Part shown: piece after piece, positions 42,791 through 55,499 of the stretch
Layout of the letters: each line of letters starts with the position of its first letter
Numbering within the stretch: the first letter of the stretch is position 1
The notes under the pieces: generated by a model
Database searches by the model: none
The model's input: the letters and a program-made list of their open reading frames with translations, nothing else
What the model was told of the DNA's origin: nothing
Position numbers and translations under genes: made by a program
NCBI GenBank assembly: GCA_017979445.1
Contig: CM030716.1
Coordinates: 11,362,474-11,426,473, forward strand
Direction: 5' to 3'
Length of the DNA: 64,000 nt
Source: Akebia trifoliata
Taxonomy: Eukaryota > Streptophyta > Magnoliopsida > Ranunculales > Lardizabalaceae

Positions 42791-45332
42791 AAAGTACTCT
42801 AGATATGGCCTAAGTCTTTGTCCATTAAATTTGAAAATTGACCCATCATTAGGGCTTTATAATTCTATTGTACCATGTTGGTTCACAAAATGGACTATGT
42901 ATGGGCCTTGCCATCTAGTTTTAATTTTTCAAGAAAAAGACGTAAACTGGTATTGTATAATAGAACTTTCTACCCTGGTTGAAATTATTTTTCTTAGGAT
43001 GAACTTATCGTGAATCATTTTTGTTACTTCCTTATATTTCCTACCATAATTGTAGGCATCATTCTTAATTTCATTTAGCTCATTGAGTTGGAGTTTCTTG
43101 TTTTCCCCTACCTTGTCGAGGTTAAAGTTTAGACGTTTAATAGCTTAGTATGCTCGATGTTCTAACTTGATTGGAAAATGATAGACTTTTTCAAAGATGA
43201 TCTTATAAGAAAACTTTCCTATAGGTGTCTTGAAAACTATGCGATATGTCCATAGGACACCAGTAAGGTGCAAAGACCAATCCTTATGAGTAGTGTTGAT
43301 TGTTTTCTCTAAAATTATCTTTATCTCTTGATTAGAGATTTCTACTTGTCCACTCATTTGAAGGGATAAGGGTAGTAGCTTTATGAGTTATCCTTTACTT
43401 TGACATTGTAGATTTGAAAGCATAATTGCAAAAATGGTTTCCCCCATCATTAATGATAGCTCGGGGTAAATCGTAATGTGCGAATATGATTTTCTTGAGG
43501 AACGTGACTACCAGCTTATGGTTCTTCATCATGCAAGCAATAGCTTTGACCCATTTGAACATGTAATCAACCACGATGAGGATATAAGGATATTTGTGTG
43601 ACATAGGGAATGGGCTAATGAAATCAATGCCTCAAACATCGAAGATTTAGATTATAAGGATGGGTTGTAGGGTCATCTCATTCCGATGTGATATATTTCC
43701 TAAGCATTGACACTTATCACATGTTTTGCAATAGTTGTGCACATCACGAAAGATTGTTGGCCAATAAAAACCACTTTGCAAAATATCTTCAATGATTTTA
43801 TTTCCACTAAAATGAACACCACATATGTGATTTTGGCAGAAAAATAGAAGTTGGGCGTGATTGTTGTCTAGGACGTATCTCCTAATAATTTGATCAGGAC
43901 AATACTTAAAAAAGTTAGAAACATCCCAAAAGTACCATTTTACCTTGCTTTGAAATCTAAGCCATTCTTGTTTTAGACTAAATACTAGGTGTTTCTTCCG
44001 TGACAATGTAATTTACAATGTCAATGTACCATGAAACAAGGGAGTATGAGATGGATATGAGTTGTTCATCTAAAAATGTTTTAAAGACCAAGAAAGAATC
44101 GAGTAGTGACTTGATGATTAATCTAGACAAATAGTCAATAACCACATTTTGAGATCCCTTTTTTTATCTTGAATTTCAAGACGAAATTCTTGTAAAAGAA
44201 GGTCCCAATGGATAAGGAGAACTTGAACTTTTTTCTTGACAAGAAGATACTTGAGGGATGCATGATTAGTGTAGACCAACACTTCAGAACTTGTCAAGTA
44301 AGATTTGAATTTGTTAAATGCGAACATTCCAACTAGCAACTCCTTCATCGATGAGTAATTGAGTTGGGCTTCATTTAATGTTTTACTAGAATAGTGAATG
44401 GCATGTGAAAGTTTGTCCACTCGCTATCCTAGAATGACTCTTATTGTATAATTAGAGGTATTGCCCATCACCTCAAAAGGGGTATTCCAATCTAGAGGTC
44501 TAATGATAGGTGCTGAGGTCAAGCCAGTCTTAAACTTATTGAAAGCTTCTAAGCAATTAGAGTCAAATCCCCAAGGAATATCCTTGGTTGAAAGATAACA
44601 CATAGGCTTTAAGATTTTTTCTAAAATCTCTGATGAGTTTTTGATAAAAGCCCATATGTGTTAGAAAAGATCATACTCTCTAATAGTTTTAGGAGGTGGA
44701 AGGTTGGTAATTAGTTCAATCTTGTCATGTCGACCTCTATTTTTTCTTGGAAATTACGTGGCCTAAGACAATCCTTGACTTCACCATAAAATGACGATCT
44801 TTCCAATTAAGAACTAAGTAATTTTCTATACAACATTTAAGCACGACTGGCAGATGATGAAGATATCCATCAAAACTAGACCCAAATACGGAAAAGTCAT
44901 CCATGAAGACTTCTAGGAATCGTTCGACCATATTTGAAAAGATACTTAACATGCATCTTGAAAGGTAGTAGGGTCATTGCATAACCTAAAGGGCATGCGA
45001 TGGTAGGTGAACGTACCGAATGGGCACGTAAAGGTAGTCTTTTCCTGATCTTTAAAAGCGAATGGATTTGATTATAGTCAGAGTAGCCATCTAAGAAGTA
45101 GTAATGAGAATGGCTAGCTAGGTGTTTCAACATTTGATTTATGAATGGAAAAGGAAAATGATCCTTTTAGGTCATGGCATTGAGTTTTCTATAGTCAATA
45201 CAAATTCGCCATCCTGTTTGGATGTAAGTCAGGACAAACTCATTATCCTTATTGGCCACGATTGTGACTTTAGATTTCTTGGGTACAACCTAAATTGGGC
45301 TAACCTACCAATTATTGTAGATGGGGTATATG
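42790..45332 (-). pseudogene. Athila-type Ty3/gypsy pol: RT, RNase H, integrase (3' part)
   Basis: Minus strand from 45332 down. The RT holds IIYPIS, then FLDGYSDYNQI near 45090 and the active-site box EVFMDDFSVFGSSF near 44890 (FMDD in place of YMDD). RNase H holds AIHYSSKTLNEAQLNYSS near 44380. The H2C2 zinc domain reads GVHFSGNK...CDKCQ near 43800-43720. Integrase shows GIDF near 43625, INDGG near 43440 and [10 protein letters not shown] near 43350 (all three acidic residues kept). A C-terminal part (NQHGTIE...-like) ends near 42790. Stops (one replaces the Trp before GIDF) and frameshifts make it inactive. The rest of pol is at 52064-52600, on the other side of the nested element. Confidence 0.9.
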
Positions 45333-45337
45333 ATACT

Positions 45338-46551
45338 TGTTCAAGCTATAAATTATGATTTAAATAAAAGAACAAACTACCTTGAAGGAAAGGATCGATC
45401 CACAGAGACAACGTTAATACAATAATCATTTCACTTTAAATCCAATTCCATTTACGCCAACGATTAAAATTTTTTTGAGAGAAATTATCTAAAAGAAAAC
45501 ACTAAAAGCAAAGTATTAAAAATACTATAAAGAAGTGTAGATTAGCCAAATCCACCATTGCGAGTCTTATTAACAATCTTTAGATGTCCTCCATTTATCT
45601 CGATTAACTAAACAAAGTTAATGTTTGTGGATCAGAAAATCAATCAATTATATTACGGATGAATTCAAAACTATGTGATCAATGATTAAGTTAAGATTAT
45701 AAGTGAAATATTAAAGGTTCATTGCAAAGCACGGTTTATCTTGAACTTATCTAAGTAGAAACCATTAGAATAGTTAGAACAATCAACATTCCAACTGATA
45801 ATATTTACTTAATAAATTTCACAATAAACAAGAAATCATAACTTTAAGAATAGTAAAAAGAAATTAATAGAAACTTTCTTAGGTATCCTTGACGGATCTA
45901 ACATGGCGTTTTAGCTGATGGTCACTTCAAGAACAATAAATAAAGGAAACATAAAATTCTTCTTTATTGTTCTTGATTCTGAAACTGGCAAAGTCTCCTT
46001 ATAATCTTCAAACTAAGAAAGAAAGAAGAAAAATATGAAAACCTAAAACTAAAAGAATAGAAGAAAAAAAGCTAATCTCAAGGGAGATGAGATGTCATTT
46101 TGGTCTAGTCTGATCTATTATTTACAAAGGCCAGATTAGGGTTTTCTAGGATTTCACAACTTCAAAATCTTATTTCAATACGAAGTAATTGTAGCCACCA
46201 AGCTCTTGTGCAAATCTCAAGGTTTGACTCACCAACATTACCGTGGTGTCCTCATTGAAAAGGGCAGCGGGGTAAAATTTGCCCCAATGGGCCTAAATTT
46301 TTGTCCTTGGTTTTGTTTCGGATCTTGAATCATAGTGGTAATTTTGAATTTTTTGATTTGTTTCCAGAAATTTACAACATTTTCGTGTTACACGGAAATA
46401 ACAGTAATTAATTCCAAAATACATCATTTGATTAAAATTAATAATGATTATGGATTAACAATGAACTATATCTAATTAGAGGATTTCGTGTATAATTTAC
46501 TAATAAAGTCTATATAATTAGGTTCTATAAATCACTTTTAGACCCTGATCA
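45338..46551 (-). repeat. 3' LTR of the nested element
   Basis: On the minus strand it starts TGATCAGGGTCTAAAAGTG and ends AGCTTGAACA (1214 bp). It is related throughout to 50784-52058, with small indels, for example a block around 51400 that is missing here. Confidence 0.9.
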
Positions 46552-49500
46552 CACCCTCAAACCTAGATTTTGCTAGTCTCGAGAAAAAAATAAAATAAAA
46601 ACTAAAATACAAATCACTTTTGTAGGTTACACTATTGTATTTAACAAATACAGTAAGCCTTTAAACCCCTAGGTTACCCCTAGTGGATGAGTTTGATTCG
46701 TGAGAGTTTGTAGTGAATATACTCATAAAATTCCAATACTTTATAGAAATATTAAAATCAAAATCAAAGTATATAAGGAGAACGTAACAACATTTCACAA
46801 ATCAATCAAAGGTCCTTTACGTTTGAGTAAAGTTATAATTTTCATTCCTCATTTTAGAAAATTTTAAAGATAACTTGAGTGCTCATGTAATTTTTTTTAT
46901 TTTTCTTTTAAAAAGTAACATCTTTTCAGGAATAATATTTTACCTCCTAACTGTTAAGAATGATCGGTTCTACCTTAGTTCTAACTTGAAACTAAGCATT
47001 CTGTCTAGGATTGCGAGAGGTGTAGATGTTCACTTTAATACCTTTAAAGGACTTTATTTGTGATATTCCAACTTAGTCATGTTTTTATCATTGACGATTT
47101 TCACCTTACTAAACTACTTGGTCTTATTGGACTTTTTTTTTTGCACTTCTTTTCAGTCCTAGCCTTTTTGCATTGCTTTGATCTTTTTACATCTTTCTAC
47201 ATTTTATTTTTTAATTTTTTCCCATATCACCATTTTTTTGGTATTCCTTTTAAAAAAAGAGGTAGCCCTTTCCAAGTTACACAGCCTTATCCTATGGTTG
47301 TTGTCCAATTCATACTAACCCCAGTTATGTTTTTCTTCTAACCAGCAAACAAAAGGACAAGAAAGCCATAGTTCAATGGACTCAGTTTCCCCCAATAGTC
47401 TAGATAGAGAAAAATGTCGATTCTTGTTTCATAAAATTTTATTTTTCTAGTAACTCAATTAGAAGTGTTGTGAATTTTTAAAAATAATCTTATGATTTTC
47501 TTAATGAGGAATAACCAAAAAGAACTTCTGATAAAAAATTAGGATATGAGCTTGAGATTTGAAATTCATATATAAACAATACATACATAGATTTTGAAGG
47601 AAATATTTCAAAAGTGCTAAATATTTTTTGATTTTTAATTTTTATTTTTTTGAAAACTTGAAAATAAATTAACAATGCAATTGTGAGCTAACCTAATATC
47701 CCCAAACCTAAATTAAATATTTTCTTCAATATGTAAGCAGTAAGGAAATATAAAAAAATGTTAGATCACACCTAAAATGGATTGGGCATTAATGTGAAAA
47801 GTCTTGTTACAATTAATCTCAAAAGAGTAAAAGTTATAACAATGATAATTTTTTAAAACAATTTAGTAAAAATGAAATTCTACCTAAGAATTGAATAACA
47901 ACATAACTAAGAAATTAAAAATATTCTAATCTAAGAAAGAAAGAAAGAAATCTTAATTTGAACCTAAACTCTCAGTAGCCCGTGCACTCGCACGTGTCTT
48001 CTTCTCCTTCATATAGGCCAATATTTGTCATTGCTGCTCATTCAACAATTGTTGACTAGTCTGCAGTCCTAGTAGTATTGATTGATTGATTTGGATGATA
48101 GTTGGCTTGGAGAAGAAGAGAATGAGAAAGGGATTAGGGTTTGAGTTTTTTACTAAGTAGAATTTTTCTAGGAAGATAAATTTTCTCAAAATCCAAGAAA
48201 ATAAATGTTTTAGGAAAATTTCAAAATGAAAAATAAATTTTCTGAGAAAATTCTTGAAAATTTTCAATCCTTATTCTTTTTTTTTTTTGTGAGTTCAAAT
48301 TGAGAGAAAGAATGGTGACTAAGGTCTATGTGGAAGCTTAAAATTACAAGAAAAAGAATCCTAACTACACTACTAAAAAACAAAAATACATGGATTGCCT
48401 CCTAAGCAATGCTAAGTTTAACGTCTTCAGCTGGACCTATCAAAAGTTTCGATTCCTAGGTATTTTCCTATTATTTAATCTGACGGACAACGATCGACTT
48501 CCTACCCCAAAATTGTCTAATCAACATCCCTCGTTTGTCTTTAGTTCTTAGCGCCATCACCTTTTCGAAATAGTTTTCAACCATCTTATTCCCTAAGAGA
48601 ATTGAAGTTGTAAGATAGGAAAGGCCTTTACAATCTTATAAAATGATAGATTGGATGGGATACGAAGTTGTATCGGCATTGGTCAGAATTGGTGTGACTA
48701 ACCAAATAGAGTTGATACTTGATTTCTCTTAGAAAACATTCTCCTCTGATGTTGGATCAATTTTCTTAGTTAAATTGGTATAATCATCTTGCTCATTGGG
48801 AATTTAAAATACAACTAGACTCTCATGGATTATCTCATTTGAAAACTGATCATTTTTTCTTTTTTTCTAGGAACACAATGAATTGACCTAGTTGGACTTC
48901 CCTTATTATTTAGGGTGGAACTATAACCTCATTGGTTTGTGTTTGAACTTCAATTGAGAAGGGTTTATCAATTGTTGATAGGCAATCATTTAAAATCCTC
49001 AAAAGAAAGGAACTGATTTTGAAAGAGTGGTAGATTTTCTAGGATTGAGATATCCTCAATTTTGAATTGATCAATTTTTCCTAAGTTGATTAATTGATTA
49101 ATTTTCCCTAAGTTGATTAAGACTTGAACCATGTCCTATTGTTGTTGATGGAGCTGTTGTTGTTGATTTAACAACTTAGTCATTATGGATTTTAATGACG
49201 AGGTTGGATGAGCGAACAAATATAAGTGAGTTGATGTTGATCCTAACTCCATAGCTCTATATTTAGAAAAATGTTGATAATCATAGAATTATTGGGAAAT
49301 TATGATTGGATTCATCATCGAGGTGTCGTGCATATAAAAATCTTCATGGTCACCAAAGTGACTACCCTAAGTGAACTCGTTCTAACAAAGTATGGTATCA
49401 GAGGGAAACCACTTATCTATGTGGTATGGTTGGTCAAATGAACTAGGTGTCGACATCCAATAAGAATTTTGAAAGTTATGCATATTGACCTGTCTAGTAT

Positions 49501-50763
49501 GGACCATGGGCAGACTCAGACAACACTCGAGCAAATGACCATGATTATCACATAGTATGCACGAGATCTATGATTCTCTCATAAACTCTATGGCAATGCA
49601 AAATCTACTTCAGGTTTTGTATCTATTAACATACACTACAGTGCTTTATGGATTCCTATTAGACTAGATAGCTCCTAACTGTTTTAAAGGGATAACTTGA
49701 GCCTCTATCCCAGTTCTCTAAAACCTAAATTAACCAGTTTAATCTCTAGATGAGAAGTGGTGCACAATACTGAATAAAGGCACTCTTAAATCACCTCTTC
49801 ATCTAAAATAAACATAGTCTATCCCCCTAGTATAGTAAGGTACAACGAGGTAAGATCTCGCTTAGGCACTGACTACGATAAAGAAGTACAATTGGTGCAA
49901 CTCAGGAAAGCTTCGCCTATTGAGCTTGATGGGACCTATAGTCGAGTCTACTCAAATTTTAATTAAATTTGGCTTGTGTGACTTAATTTCCTATTAGGGC
50001 AAGAATTTGGTGATGAAATCTAATTCTTATGTTGTTTGTGTCATCCTTGTAAGAGTGCCCTTTTTACTATTGTGCAATTGAAAGTGTACAGTTAACTCAC
50101 TCAAATTCAATATAAAAATCCACTTGCATGAATTACTTGGTGGGGTTAGGATCTTACCTCCCATTCTAGACAGGAGATGAACGAGTTGAGTTGACTCTGG
50201 CCACCTATACCAATCTCGGTGTATGAATCTGAGGGACCGAGACAGTTACGTCCCACTGTTGACTTCCCCTAGTTCTATTACAATTCGAGCTTTCTCGAAT
50301 TAATTAAAAAAATCTTAAAATTTCTAAAAGAAAATCCTACTACAAGTCTATTCTAAGCATAAACTAAAAGAAAAAAGTCTTTATTTCTTCATCCAAGAAT
50401 TGGATTCGGGTGGTGGAATAAAACTTCAAACCACGTTACTCTTCGTCGAATCCTTCAGCTTAAAACAAAAGAAATATCAAAGTTATAATTCTAGAAAAGT
50501 TATATCGACATTGAGATCTAGAAGTCTGAAGAAAAATTCTATAAAAATTTTAAGCATAGATTTCAAAGTTTGACTACGATGCCCTAGTTGATTAAGGCGT
50601 CAAGGAAAAATTCTAATGAAATTCACTCAAATTTTAGGATTTTGTTCGTGCTGACTTCAGGAATCCATCGGATTTTTTTTTTGGATTTTTCTGAAACAAA
50701 AATTTTGATGGACAGAAAATCGAATTGAATTTTCGGATAAAAGATATTGCATTATACTGTTTT
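46552..50763 (-). pseudogene. Internal region of the nested element; gag-like remnant
   Basis: Minus strand: the zinc knuckle CILCDNHGHLLECC (CX2CX4HX4C) lies at about 49519-49560. It is followed by NSYWMSTPSSFDQPYH and, near 49190-49145, a Gln-rich stretch (LLNQQQQLHQQQ) typical of gag-related proteins of such elements. Stops interrupt the frame. Near 48390 the phrase GGATTGCCTCCTAAGCAATG...TTTAACGTC is a common non-coding block of Athila elements. The segments 46870-47340 and 47490-48270 hold only AT-rich chance frames. Confidence 0.6.
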
Positions 50764-50781
50764 CTCCGGCAGCGACACCAA
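50764..50781 (-). promoter_or_regulatory. Primer-binding site of the nested element
   Basis: Two bases inside the 5' LTR, the minus strand reads TGGTGTCGCTGCCGGAGA. This resembles the complement of the tRNA-Asp 3' end used for first-strand priming in Athila-type elements. It fixes the element's orientation. Confidence 0.7.
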
Positions 50782-50783
50782 TT

Positions 50784-52058
50784 TGTTCGAGCTATAAATT
50801 ATGATTAAAATAAAACAACAAATTACCTTGACAAATAAGGATCAATCCACAGAGACAATGTTAATCCGGTAATCTTTTCACTTTAATTCCAATTCAATTT
50901 ACGTAAATGATTAAAAATAATTTTTGAGAGAAATTATCTAAAAGAAAACACTAAAAGGAAATGATTAAAAATACTATGAAGAAGTGTAGATCATTTAGAT
51001 CCACCATTCCAAGTCATATTAACAATCTTTCCATGTGTTATATTTATCTCGATCTACTAAACAAAGTTAATGTTTGTAGATCGAAAAATCAATTAATTAT
51101 ATTATGGATGAATTCAAAACTATGTGATCAATGATTAAGTCAAGATTATAAGAAAAATATTGAAGGTTCTTTACAATGCATAATTTATCTTGAACTTATC
51201 TAAGTATAAACCATCATAATAGTTAGAACAATCAACATTCTAACTGATAATATTTACTTAGTAAATTTCACAATAAACAATAAATCATAACTATAAGAAT
51301 AGTAAAAAGAAATTAATAGAAGCTTGTTCCTACTTCCTCGATCGATCTAACGGGGAGTTTAGCCGATGGTCATCGTAAGAACAGTAAATAAAGGAAACAT
51401 AAAAGAGAAAGAGAAATTAGACATGAGAAAATATAATTTTTCTCTATTATTCTTGATTCTAAAACCGACAGAATCTCCTTACAATCTTCAAACTAACAAA
51501 GAAAGAAAAAAAATATAAAAACCTAAAACTAAAAGGATAGAATAACAAAAGTTGATCTAAAAGGAGATGAGATGCCCTTTGTCTCTAGTCTGGTCTCTTA
51601 TTTATAGAGATCAGATTTGGATTTTTTAGGGTTTCTAGGGTTCGAAAACCTTTCATAATCAAAACAACTCCAAAATCCTACTTCAATACGAAGCATTTGT
51701 AGCTGCCAAGCTCCTGTGCGAATCTCAAGATTTGACTTATCGGCATTATTGTGGTACGCTCATTGACTAGGCAGTGTGGTAAAATTTGGCCCAATAGGCC
51801 TAAATTTTGGTCCTTGGTTTTGTTTCGGATCTTGGATCATAGTAGTATCTGCAATTTTTCTAATTTGTTCCTAGAAATTTATCACTTGTTCCTATTACAC
51901 GTAAATAGTAATAATTAATTCCAAAATACAACATTTTATTAAAATCAATAATTATTATGGACAACAATGAACTATATCTAATTGAAGGTTTAATGTATAA
52001 TTTATTGATAAAGTCTATGTAATTAGGGCTCTAGAAAGCACTTTCTAGACCTTGATCA
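50784..52058 (-). repeat. 5' LTR of the nested element
   Basis: Minus strand TGATCAAGGTCTAG...CTCGAACA, 1275 bp. A TATA-like CTCTATAAATAAGAGACC lies near 51600. The same LTR family forms the solo LTR at 2128-3066 and the fragment at 52605-53432. Confidence 0.9.
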
Positions 52059-52063
52059 ATACT

Positions 52064-52600
52064 TGCATCTAGTAGTTTGATCACTTCAGATGTCACTGTT
52101 TCTTTCAAAATAGGATTCAGCCTCCTATGTGATTCTCTTGATAATTTAGTGTTGTCTTACAGATGAATCTAGTGTGTGACCATAGAGGGACTAATCCCTT
52201 TTATGTCAACTATGGTCCAACCAATAGCTCCATGTTATTGTCGTTGCATTGTTATAAGTTTACCCTCCTATTCAAAATCTAGATCAGATCCTATGATTAT
52301 AGGCAAGGTGTCAAAATTGCTAAGGTAATGATATCTAAGTGTGTTTGCTAGTGGTTTGAGCTCCAACTTGGGTGGCTTAATAATTGATGGGATGGGCATG
52401 CTAATGGAAACATGGAGAGGTTCGACCTTGGGTTTCCACTTATTGAAATCTAAAAAAGGTAAGATTCTAGGAATTCATTTACCTCTTCGATAAACTTATC
52501 GATGTCAAAATGGATGCGAAAATGGGCCAGACAATTTTCTAAGGAATTAAAGGAAATCAATTTTCAAAGGACTAGTTTATGAGTGTGTCCACTAGCATCG
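52064..52600 (-). pseudogene. Athila-type pol, part before the nested insertion (protease-RT linker, RT start)
   Basis: Minus strand reads NFDTLPIIIGSDLDFE near 52310, AIGWTIVDIKGISPSM near 52210 and SREPQRRLNPILKETV near 52120. These are Athila pol landmarks at the start of reverse transcriptase. It continues across the nested element at 45332. It breaks off near 52600 against an LTR fragment in the opposite orientation. Confidence 0.85.
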
Positions 52601-52604
52601 ATTT

Positions 52605-53432
52605 TGACAAAAAGATTCCAAACCCTAGAAATCCTAATTTGGTCTCTATAAATAAGAGACTAGAGAGTTGAGAAATATTTAGAAATTTAGGAATTTGACT
52701 TCTCTTGTTTTATTTTAGTTTTTGTTTAAAGTAGAAGCTTTGTAATTAAGGAGAATTCTGACAGTTTTAGAATCAAGATCAATAAAGAAGACCTTTCTGT
52801 TCTCTGATCTCTATTCTCTCTTTCTTTTGTGTTTATTTTATTTACTGTTCTTGCAATGACTATCAACTAAACTCTCCATTAGATCGGTCAAGGAAGCATG
52901 AGCAAGTTTCTGTGAATCTATTTTTACTATTCCTATAAGAATGCTCTATTGTTTTAGTGTGAAACTTCTTAAGTAGAAATTATCAGAAATAATATTTATT
53001 GTTCTACCATTTTCATGGTTTATACTACGATTAGTTCAAATAAATCATACTTCACAAAGAACATTTAATATTTTTCTCATAATTTCGAATAAATAAATTA
53101 ATCACATAAATTGAATCCCTTTCTAATATAATTGCTCAATATTCCAATCCACAAATATTAGTTTTGTTTAGTAGATCGAGATAAATAGAAGACAATTAAG
53201 ATATTAAAAAAACTTGCAAGGGTAGATCAAACCAATCTAAACTCTTACATAGTAGTTTAAATAGTTTTTTTAGATAAATTTTATTCTCGAAAACTATTTT
53301 TAATTTGGTTACGTAAATCTAAATTTGTTTGAGTTAAAAGAAATACTGAATCAACGTTATCTTTGTTGATTGATCCCTGCTTGCCAGGGTAAACTTTGTT
53401 CTTTATTTTTGATTGATAATCTACACCAAACA
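52605..53432 (+). repeat. Truncated LTR, counterpart of the solo LTR at 2128-3066
   Basis: It follows the LTR family from AACCCTAGAAATCCTAATTTGG (with TATA-like CTCTATAAATAAGAGAC) to the end ACCAAACA. It is followed by ACAAC and the same flank as the solo LTR at 2128-3066, so both derive from one insertion. The first part of the LTR is lost at the junction with the Athila pol. Confidence 0.82.
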
Positions 53433-54089
53433 ACAACCAGTTGAGAATCCCAAGTGAAATAGCTCGTGTTGTTTTAAGCATTCCTATTAACCAGGGTGGG
53501 GAACATTCAAAGAAAAACAATTAATTTTGTTTCACAAATGGTGAAAATTCACGAGGATAATAGTTGAAGAGTGATCATTACATGGGGTGGTTTTCTCTAC
53601 TCATTGGATCTAAAATCTTTTTCTCATGAGCATCATCACATTCTCCTTAAAGCCAATGCTTGCATTTCATATTTATAGATGTCATAAAAATTGAAGTTAA
53701 ATATCAATGAGCTTAGGTAAGAATATTTCGTCAACACTTTCGTTTCTAATTAGCAAAGGTGATGACACTAGTAAAAATAAGGCCTTTAACATCCGTTTAT
53801 AACTGACGTTATTGTCTTTTAACATCCTCTATAACGACGGTTAGAATTAAATTGGCTGATGTCTTAAATGCAGGGTTATAATGTCAGTTATAAACCGATG
53901 TTATATTTTTGAAATAATGTTATGACGTCAAAGGTAGGTTAGTAATGTAAAAAAATTATAATAATATAACATTGGTGTTTATTAAAACCGACGATATATC
54001 TATACCTTTTTTTTATAATTTTTTTATTTTTCTCTAGGCATAGCCCTACAAATTAAATAGAAACGAAACCTGTTGATGTTGGTGTAATA

Positions 54090-54158
54090 GTAATAGAAAT
54101 ATATATATATATGCACATGCACATGCAACAGAAACAAAAAAAGATCACACACACACAG

Positions 54159-54222
<64 letters not shown>

Positions 54223-54264
54223 ATGTATATGGAACCCGTAGAAACAGAAACATTTGCATATATG

Positions 54265-54348
<84 letters not shown>

Positions 54349-54420
54349 GTGCATGTATATGGAACCTGTAGAAACAGAAACATTTGCATATATGCCACAC
54401 CAACACCAGAAACAGTGACA
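54090..54420. repeat. Compound microsatellite with tandem duplication
   Basis: (TA)n, (TG)n, (TATG)n and (AC)n tracts are arranged around the phrase GAAACAGAAACATTTGCATA. That phrase occurs twice (54241 and 54371) about 130 bases apart, showing that the whole block was duplicated. Overlapping ORFs on both strands here are repeat artefacts. The MULE in copy A sits in the matching (TA)n tract. Confidence 0.92.
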
Positions 54421-54769
54421 ATTAGTTTCTAAGATATATCAGTAATGTTCATATAGCACTAAGCAGGCATATATGTTTCATAGAGACTAATTAATAAAAA
54501 AGTAAAGGAAAAATAACCTACTTATCTAAAGTAACAACCATAAACAAGAGGCATCGAAAATTTTTAATGTGGAAAAATCCTCCAATGAGGAGGGAAAAAA
54601 TCATGGGGCAAATCAACAACAAATCACTATATCAAAATAAAGAGTACAAAATGGGTTACCCATGCCCTAAGTTAAGTTTTACAAGAAAATAGTTGGGTTA
54701 CAACCCCTGTCTAGCTCATAATGCTTTACATGCACATGTATTAGGGGGTAACCTCCCTGGTATCTCTCC

Positions 54770-54950
54770 ATGCCACCTACGACCACCACTGCTATGCCAC
54801 GACCACAACCACCACCATCACCCCATGCCATGACAACTACTACCACCATACCACGACCACTACCATGCCACGACCACCACCACCATCACCACTATGCCCC
54901 CACCACCATGCCACCACCACCACCACCACTACCACATATGCCACTACGAC
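54770..54950 (+). repeat. ACC/CCATG low-complexity tract
   Basis: Repeats of CCACCACCA and CCATGCCACGACCA; a longer form of the tract at 14130-14210 in copy A. The His/Pro-rich open frame is a by-product. Confidence 0.8.
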
Positions 54951-55499
54951 CATTATATATAATAAAAAAATATTTGCCAATAAATGAAAGAATATAAAAT
55001 TTAAATACAAACAAATTACACCAGAGTCACAACCCTATTCTTTTGGAATGAGGTCGTGTAGCACAAGGAGTGCTAATCCATAAGCATACCTAAAAAATAA
55101 TATCTATACACACAATATGTACCTAGCAAGCAAGAGAACGAGGCAACAAGAGGCAAAGTCCGAAAGCAACTTTGTTGATATATATGCAAATTACACGGTG
55201 AAACACGTTACAAGCAATTGATGATCTATGACACGCGAGACTCCACATAGCTTGGCGCGAGGGCTTGAAGTCAACGTGGATATAGATTGGGGATTGGAAA
55301 GTACTAGATACCCTTCCTACAATGCATCATTGTGCACAAACTTATTTACGAGTCTCTCAAAATAGATTACTTCACAACAATGATAGTCTTCAACTAGTTT
55401 AATGCCATCTTACATTTCTTTCCTAATCCAAGATTCTTAGGAGACATGTCATAAGCTGGTTGCTCTCAAACAATGGTGTCAGATCGATTCCCTTCCCTT

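Larger units (their letters stand above)
45338..52058 (-). mobile_element. Complete non-autonomous Athila-like LTR retrotransposon nested in pol
   Basis: Two LTRs in the same orientation (45338-46551 and 50784-52058) bound a 4.2-kb internal region. ATACT flanks the element on both sides (45333-45337, 52059-52063). Read on the minus strand, the 5' LTR is followed by a primer-binding site TGGTGTCGCTGCCGGAGA, near the tRNA-Asp type used by Athila elements. The 3' LTR is preceded by the purine-rich GGTTTGAGGGTG. There is no reverse transcriptase or integrase inside; only a gag-like zinc knuckle is seen. It must have moved with enzymes from a relative. Confidence 0.92.

Noticed and set aside
46875..48267. 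Phe/Ile-rich ORFs inside the nested element
   Set aside because: AT-rich chance frames; no gag, pol or env motif and codon composition like the surrounding non-coding DNA.
54024..54432. Several overlapping ORFs of 69-124 codons on both strands
   Set aside because: All are translations of (TA)n, (TG)n and (AC)n microsatellites (Tyr-Ile, Cys-Val and Thr-His repeats).
54770..54997. Pro/His/Thr-rich ORF
   Set aside because: Product of an ACC/CCATG simple repeat; the matching tract in copy A is shorter and out of register.
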